DNA of 10,621 nucleotides from Discostella pseudostelligera. Lineage: Eukaryota > Bacillariophyta > Thalassiosirophyceae > Thalassiosirales > Thalassiosiraceae. Position 1 is the first letter of the stretch. Each line of letters opens with the position of its first letter. This document shows, one piece after another, positions 6,881-10,621 of this stretch. The notes under the pieces were generated by a model, which saw nothing but the letters and a program-made list of their open reading frames with translations, was not told the origin of the DNA and searched no databases. The stretch spans positions 1 to 10,621 of the forward strand of contig JALLBK010001425.1 in NCBI GenBank assembly GCA_036940085.1, written 5' to 3'. Both the position numbers and the translations under genes were made by a program.

Positions 6881-7301
6881 GGAGTACAACGTCACCCAGA
6901 TTGCCGATCATCATCAGGATAATGATCTAACTTTCGAGGACACCAACAACATCACTGATGAATGTCACAAGATGGATAAGGAGGAAGATGAGGACAATGA
7001 TGGGAGCTACTTTTATTTCTCCCTTCCACAAACAGCCGTGTCATCTACGAGTGCAGTTGACTACTTTACTTCCATGGGAGTTGAAGTGGGAGAGGCGGCT
7101 GATGCCGAAAGGGTCACTGCTGTCATGGAATCGGAGTTGGAGGATGCATCAATGGCCATGGGAGATAACACGGTGTCGATTGTTATCGAGGATTTGGTAG
7201 TACACGAGGTCACCAATGATGTTGAGGCGATTGCCATGTGTTCCCCCAACCCCTTTACCTCCACCCACTGCTCCTTTGCTCGGTTCCATTTGGGTACATG
7301 A
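6876..7301 (+). CDS. Unrecognised acidic protein, probable C-terminal part of the preceding gene
   Basis: This frame is open from 6771 to the stop at 7299-7301, overlapping the end of the preceding frame. It reads as a plausible acidic protein tail: PEEYNVTQIADHHQDN, an acidic run MDKEEDEDNDG, then DYFTSMGVEVGEAADAERVT and ESELEDASMAMG. It has no ATG of its own at a sensible place, so it is best taken as the continuation of the gene starting at 6305. A change of +1 is needed. An intron at 6743-6875 (133 nt, GT...AG), a very short GT...AG segment at 6857-6875 (19 nt), or a simple one-base frameshift would each give it. I cannot choose from sequence alone. No domain is recognised. Confidence 0.45.
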   Translation, partial: PEEYNVTQIADHHQDNDLTFEDTNNITDECHKMDKEEDEDNDGSYFYFSLPQTAVSSTSAVDYFTSMGVEVGEAADAERVTAVMESELEDASMAMGDNTVSIVIEDLVVHEVTNDVEAIAMCSPNPFTSTHCSFARFHLGT

Positions 7302-7313
7302 CCCAAAGCATGG
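7286..7313. repeat. Inverted repeat around the stop codon
   Basis: CCATTTGGGT pairs with ACCCAAA and TGG across a five-base loop (7296-7300), with a three-base bulge on the 3' side. The TGA stop of the acidic frame (7299-7301) spans the loop and the stem edge. It could fold in the mRNA; a role is not known. Confidence 0.5.
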
Positions 7314-7364
7314 ATTGGTCCGTCACTCTGTGAGGCTCCGAGCACGTGGTTATTGGCTATTCTT

Positions 7365-7406
7365 GGTATGGAGATTGAATGGATCATTTCATTCAATCTC
7401 CTTACC
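7365..7406. repeat. Strong inverted repeat (hairpin)
   Basis: GGTA-T-GGAGATTGAATG (7365-7381) pairs with CATTCAATCTCC-T-TACC (7390-7406). This gives 16 base pairs with one T-T mismatch and an eight-base loop. It lies downstream of the last stop of the acidic-protein gene, so it may be a 3' UTR structure, a small RNA precursor or a remnant of a small mobile element. Confidence 0.6.
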
Positions 7407-7600
7407 GCATGTGTTAGTGACTGGGGATCGGGTGAGGGTATCATCAGGTTATGAGCTCAAAACCGATTTCATGACTTTTCAATGCATTTTGGTTGCTTTA
7501 CCGATGCTCGACGATGATGACTATCCTCTAATATTGCTCAGCTTCCTCTTGTGAATAAGTGGGTTGCATTGGAAGGCATTCATTGCATGAAAATTCTTTG

Positions 7601-7638
7601 GTATTACTTGAAATGCTTGGTGCTATTGCAAGTAATAC
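7601..7638. repeat. Inverted repeat (hairpin)
   Basis: GTATTACTTG (7601-7610) and CAAGTAATAC (7629-7638) are perfect 10-bp reverse complements around an 18-base loop. This is the third inverted repeat in the same 3' region. Confidence 0.55.
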
Positions 7639-8045
7639 TGCTGAAAATATGCAAGACTTTGACATGAACTGCTTTGGTGATGCGTTTTGGATGATGCAAC
7701 AACCAACTTAAGGATTATACTGATACGGGTACTATGCGATCGGGGGTGGTTGGTTCAACTTGGTTCAGTACCGAGCGTGCTATCTCTGGTAGGGTGATTT
7801 GACTTAGTAGTGCTGTTATGGGTGCTACCCAATTTTGGTCGGAGGTGGTCGATTCGGCGGGGTAGGTTGGTTCCGACGTAGTAGTGCTAGCGAGGCGGCA
7901 GTAGTTGAAAGTCGAAATATTATCATCTTAATATTATAACTTCTACACATCGAGATTATTCCTAACGGGCTACGACCTCTGAGCAAAGCAAATTCACTGG
8001 TTCGCCACCCAACACCCAGACGTCAACAATATCCACCACGACATC

Positions 8046-10310
8046 CTAACGTTGATAATGCGTCCCATTCCTCTTCTTTCCAGTATTGCACCACTTGACC
8101 AAATGCACAGCCTTGGTATGATCACCTTCACCACTCCCACCAAACCACTTCTTCTGTCCCTTCTTCTCCGCCAACTTGGCAACCTTGGCCATGGTACTGT
8201 CCCTCAACCCCATCTCACTAGGAGTACGAGGACGAGAATGAGAACGTGCCAATGACTGTTCGCGCTTGACAGACTCATCGCGTTCCTTGCGTTGACGTTT
8301 GGCGGCTCCCTTACTAATGCCACGACGCCCATCCTCGCCTCCACTGACTTCCTCGGTAGGTTCTGTTTCCATCTCTGCATCACCATTATCACTTTCACGA
8401 GCTGCACGGCTCTGACGCCTCTTCTCCCTAGGATCCTCACGCTCTCTCTTCCTACCCCGTTCCAACATCTGCGTTGCATCCACTCCAACCTTCGACAGAC
8501 GCTTCTCAATGGCACTTGCCTTGAGCTTGGCCGAATCGTCATGACAGTCCTTCACACGGCCACGAATGGCACGAGGCAATGCCGGTCGATTGTTCCCCCC
8601 CGAACGTTCCTTGTATGCACGTGCAATCGTTACGCGATCCCGAATTTCCGCCACCTGTGCCTTCTCCATCTCATCCAAACTGGCATCATCATCATCCATG
8701 CGTTCCATGTTGGCAGCGGCATACTCGGCCTCGAGGCGATCCTCTTCCTCCTCCAACAATCGTAGCTTCTCGTCAATATCCGGATCGACAAAGTCAGCAA
8801 TGTTTTTACCATCAAGGATCTGCGGTATGGCATCGAAGCGCCACTCAGGATCATCGAGGTCGTACTGTTCACGATAGTCGGGTGCCCACACTCCCGGTCC
8901 GCCATTTTCCCACATGAGTTCACGTGCCGTCTTCTTCTTCCTGCCGCCGGTGGTTCCGCCGCCGCCGCCACCACCACCGCTCCCCAACATCTCATCATCG
9001 CTCTCATGAGCAATATCGTCAAGCTCCTCCTCGTCGTCATCCTCTTCATCATCCACAGTAGGAGCATATCCAATCCTAGACTTCTTCTTCTTACTTGCTG
9101 CATCACCACCACCACCACCACCACCACCCTGTCGACGACGCAACTCCTGTTCCTTCAATACACTCTTGGGAATGTACGCCTCACGGACCACACCATCCCT
9201 TGCGGTAGGATACACCACTTGCAATCGATTCATTACTGAATTGGCCTTGTTGCCACTCACACGTGAATCCACTCTCGCCGCCAGGAGTTTATCACAAGCA
9301 TGATTCTTCACTTGACTCACCCCCTCTTCACTAACATTGCTCATGGTGAGCATGGTAGTGTTCGATCCCGACTCCTTGATGAGCTCTTCAATCATGGCAC
9401 GACGACTCTCCTCCAATGTCTCCCAAGGTTGAATATCAATCTTATTAATCACCACCACCAACTGCTTATTGGCAAAGAGCGGTTGAATGGATCGGAACAA
9501 ATTGCACTGCTGTTCAATGGTATAACCACACTGTTCACTGATATCCATAAAGTACAATACCGAACATGTCAAATGCGCCAAGGCCGTAATGGCTTGCATT
9601 TCAATGGTGTTGCGTTGTTCCAATGGATGATCCAATATACCAGGAGTATCAATAACTTGCCACCGTAGGTAACGGTAGTCGGTATGTCCCACAAACAGAC
9701 TTTTGGTGGTGAATGCGTACGGTTGGACATCGACATTGGCTCGCGTGATTTTATTCATAAACGAGCTTTTACCAACATTGGGTAAGCCACACATGAGGAG
9801 TGTACGAGTGTTGGGGTCCAATGCCGGCAATCGGGACATGTGCTTGCGCACCTCCTCGAGGTACGAGAGGGAGGCTTTTTGACGCTTTAAGATGGTGCAC
9901 ATCCGACCGAGGGCGGCACGCTTGAGACATTTGCATCGGTAGAGAGAATCACCGTATTTGACCATGCGTATCATATCTCGTGCGACAGCATCGACAAGCT
10001 GTTTGGCGGTATTAATCTGCCCAAGTGCTAGCTTGTAATGATCACGATCGTAGAGAGTATTGCACAAGTCAGAATAAAAGGGATGAATGTCCGACAATCT
10101 AGGAAAGTCAGCTAGCATCGTCGTCAGCCGTTCCGAGATGGTCTGTTGGGTGAACTTGATTTTACGCATGTAGAAATTACGAATGCGGGTGATTTTGTAC
10201 CCGGGATGGATGACGGTGGGCGTGCGGCGTTGGGTGCGTGTTAGGACAATGTCGACGAGGTCCGAGGCGCTGGGCACCGGGGCCATCGTTTTGAAGTTGT
10301 AGACGGGCAT
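8046..10310 (-). CDS. NOG1: Nucleolar GTP-binding protein 1 (NOG1 / GTPBP4 family)
   Basis: This is a complete, intronless 754-residue OBG-family GTPase. NOG1 binds pre-60S particles in the nucleolus and is needed for maturation and export of the large ribosomal subunit. I start at the ATG at 10310 (MPVYNFKTMAPV); the frame extends five to ten codons upstream only through GAT-repeat sequence with no ATG. The N-terminal helical bundle (about 12-165) has the family motif TPTVIHPGYKITRIR. The G domain shows G1 GLPNVGKS (175-182), PYAFTTKSLFVGH (197-209), G3 DTPG (221-224) and G4 NKID (289-292). The C-terminal NOG1 motif PQILDGKNIADFVDPDI is at 496-512, then a long basic tail (KREREDPREKRRQSR). 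Yeast and human proteins are about 640 residues. The extra length includes two eight-Gly runs (395-402, 445-452) bracketing an acidic stretch DDEEDDDEEELDD (420-432), and a longer tail. All GTPase motifs are intact. Confidence 0.96.
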   Translation of the reverse strand: MPVYNFKTMAPVPSASDLVDIVLTRTQRRTPTVIHPGYKITRIRNFYMRKIKFTQQTISERLTTMLADFPRLSDIHPFYSDLCNTLYDRDHYKLALGQINTAKQLVDAVARDMIRMVKYGDSLYRCKCLKRAALGRMCTILKRQKASLSYLEEVRKHMSRLPALDPNTRTLLMCGLPNVGKSSFMNKITRANVDVQPYAFTTKSLFVGHTDYRYLRWQVIDTPGILDHPLEQRNTIEMQAITALAHLTCSVLYFMDISEQCGYTIEQQCNLFRSIQPLFANKQLVVVINKIDIQPWETLEESRRAMIEELIKESGSNTTMLTMSNVSEEGVSQVKNHACDKLLAARVDSRVSGNKANSVMNRLQVVYPTARDGVVREAYIPKSVLKEQELRRRQGGGGGGGGDAASKKKKSRIGYAPTVDDEEDDDEEELDDIAHESDDEMLGSGGGGGGGGTTGGRKKKTARELMWENGGPGVWAPDYREQYDLDDPEWRFDAIPQILDGKNIADFVDPDIDEKLRLLEEEEDRLEAEYAAANMERMDDDDASLDEMEKAQVAEIRDRVTIARAYKERSGGNNRPALPRAIRGRVKDCHDDSAKLKASAIEKRLSKVGVDATQMLERGRKREREDPREKRRQSRAARESDNGDAEMETEPTEEVSGGEDGRRGISKGAAKRQRKERDESVKREQSLARSHSRPRTPSEMGLRDSTMAKVAKLAEKKGQKKWFGGSGEGDHTKAVHLVKWCNTGKKRNGTHYQR
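8956..8980 (-). repeat. Poly-Gly codon run in NOG1 (second)
   Basis: GGC/GGT/GGA-type codons encode eight Gly (residues 445-452) in the linker between the G domain and the conserved C-terminal motif. It is a low-complexity insertion not typical of NOG1 from other lineages. Confidence 0.7.
9104..9129 (-). repeat. Poly-Gly codon run in NOG1 (first)
   Basis: A nearly pure CCA run on the plus strand (GGT codons on the coding strand) encodes eight Gly at residues 395-402, followed by a KKKK cluster. The codon homogeneity points to a recent slippage expansion. Confidence 0.75.
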
Positions 10311-10621
10311 GTTGATTGATGATGATGATGATGATAACAAGTGTGATGCGGTGGCGGCGGCTTTGGGAGAAAGTGAAAGAAGGCTATCAACTACTTCGAA
10401 CTTCGACTATCGACGGCTTTGGCTTTGGCAGTGATAATGATCAGTGAGGTATGAGGCAGAGGATGTTAGAGTATTATGTTGATGTTGGGTTGGTGGTTGG
10501 CGGCAGCCTGCAGCATCATGGTGGGGTGGTGGTGTTCCTTATTCTTATTCCTTCGGTGTTTGTGTTTGTAGAATCGATGCGATGGTTGGCGGAGAGAGAC
10601 CGCGGCCACGGCCAGACTTTA
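10311..10621. other. 5' flank and presumed promoter of NOG1
   Basis: No gene is seen. The stretch next to the NOG1 start holds a GAT microsatellite (six units, 10318-10335), which would lie in the 5' UTR of NOG1. The rest is G/T-rich sequence on the plus strand without a motif I can name. Confidence 0.5.
10318..10335. repeat. GAT trinucleotide microsatellite
   Basis: Six consecutive GAT units begin 8 bp upstream of the NOG1 start codon. They would be transcribed as ATC repeats in the NOG1 leader. Confidence 0.8.

Larger units (their letters stand above)
7302..8045. other. Intergenic region between the acidic-protein gene and NOG1 (convergent)
   Basis: No convincing gene is seen. The first 340 bases hold three inverted repeats listed separately. 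Positions 7788-7814 and 7861-7888 are imperfect direct repeats (GGTAGG-TG-TT-GAC-TAGTAGTGCT) of unknown meaning. The interval should contain the 3' ends of both flanking transcripts, which converge here. I found no tRNA-like cloverleaf. Confidence 0.5.

Noticed and set aside
7216..7554. 112-codon plus-strand ORF beyond the acidic frame
   Set aside because: Composition is erratic, it crosses two inverted repeats, and it overlaps a better acidic frame.
7741..7900. Possible tRNA or satellite because of repeated GGTTGGTTC and TAGTAGTGCT strings
   Set aside because: No cloverleaf or T-arm could be assembled, and the repeats are only two imperfect copies.
10311..10340. N-terminal extension of NOG1 reading as a Ser run
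   Set aside because: It would need a non-ATG start and is the translation of the GAT microsatellite; the ATG at 10310 gives the expected family N-terminus.

Overview
The window is nuclear DNA from a photosynthetic stramenopile, most likely a diatom. The main evidence is a tandem pair of BspA-type (LRR_5) leucine-rich-repeat proteins with the N-terminal pattern common in diatom gene models (D-D-x-Y-x-Y-x-G ... HVRVxPSVTxIPxxAF). Further support comes from intron-poor, closely packed genes on both strands, a eukaryotic ribosome-biogenesis GTPase (NOG1), and a membrane protein whose N-terminus looks like a signal peptide followed by a transit-like region. This assignment is from family recognition, not a database search.

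Layout. Positions 57-1817 (+) hold the first LRR/ankyrin protein (copy A). Positions 2311-4201 (+) hold its tandem paralog (copy B), split by a frameshift near 3566-3580. Each copy has about ten 23-residue LRRs, an ankyrin-like segment and a strongly conserved C-terminal domain. Copy A has lost part of its C-terminal tail and stops at a TAG in a Ser/Glu/Asp run. Copy B runs tail-to-tail into a minus-strand gene (4188-5513) for an organelle-type two-helix membrane protein, and the two coding ends overlap by 14 bp.

The 5514-6304 interval separates that gene from a plus-strand gene. It carries the most striking non-coding signal: five copies of TTCCCGCC, an E2F/DP-like core, spaced 21, 20, 21 and 21 bp (two helical turns), with the core invariant and the spacers diverged. 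The downstream gene (6305 to about 7301) encodes an unrecognised Asn/Pro/Ala-rich, then acidic, protein. It has two copies of a PLPPQKKKV motif and an RVxF-type motif, and a frame change near 6840-6880 that is either a small intron or a frameshift.

From 7302 to 8045 I see no convincing gene, but three inverted repeats cluster at 7286-7638. The rest (8046-10310, minus) is a complete intronless NOG1. Its 5' flank, 10311-10621, has only a GAT microsatellite.

The genes do not form one pathway. NOG1 acts in 60S ribosome assembly, the membrane protein is probably organellar, and the LRR pair belongs to an expanded family of unknown role. The E2F-like cluster, if real, would link the divergent pair around it to growth or cell-cycle control.
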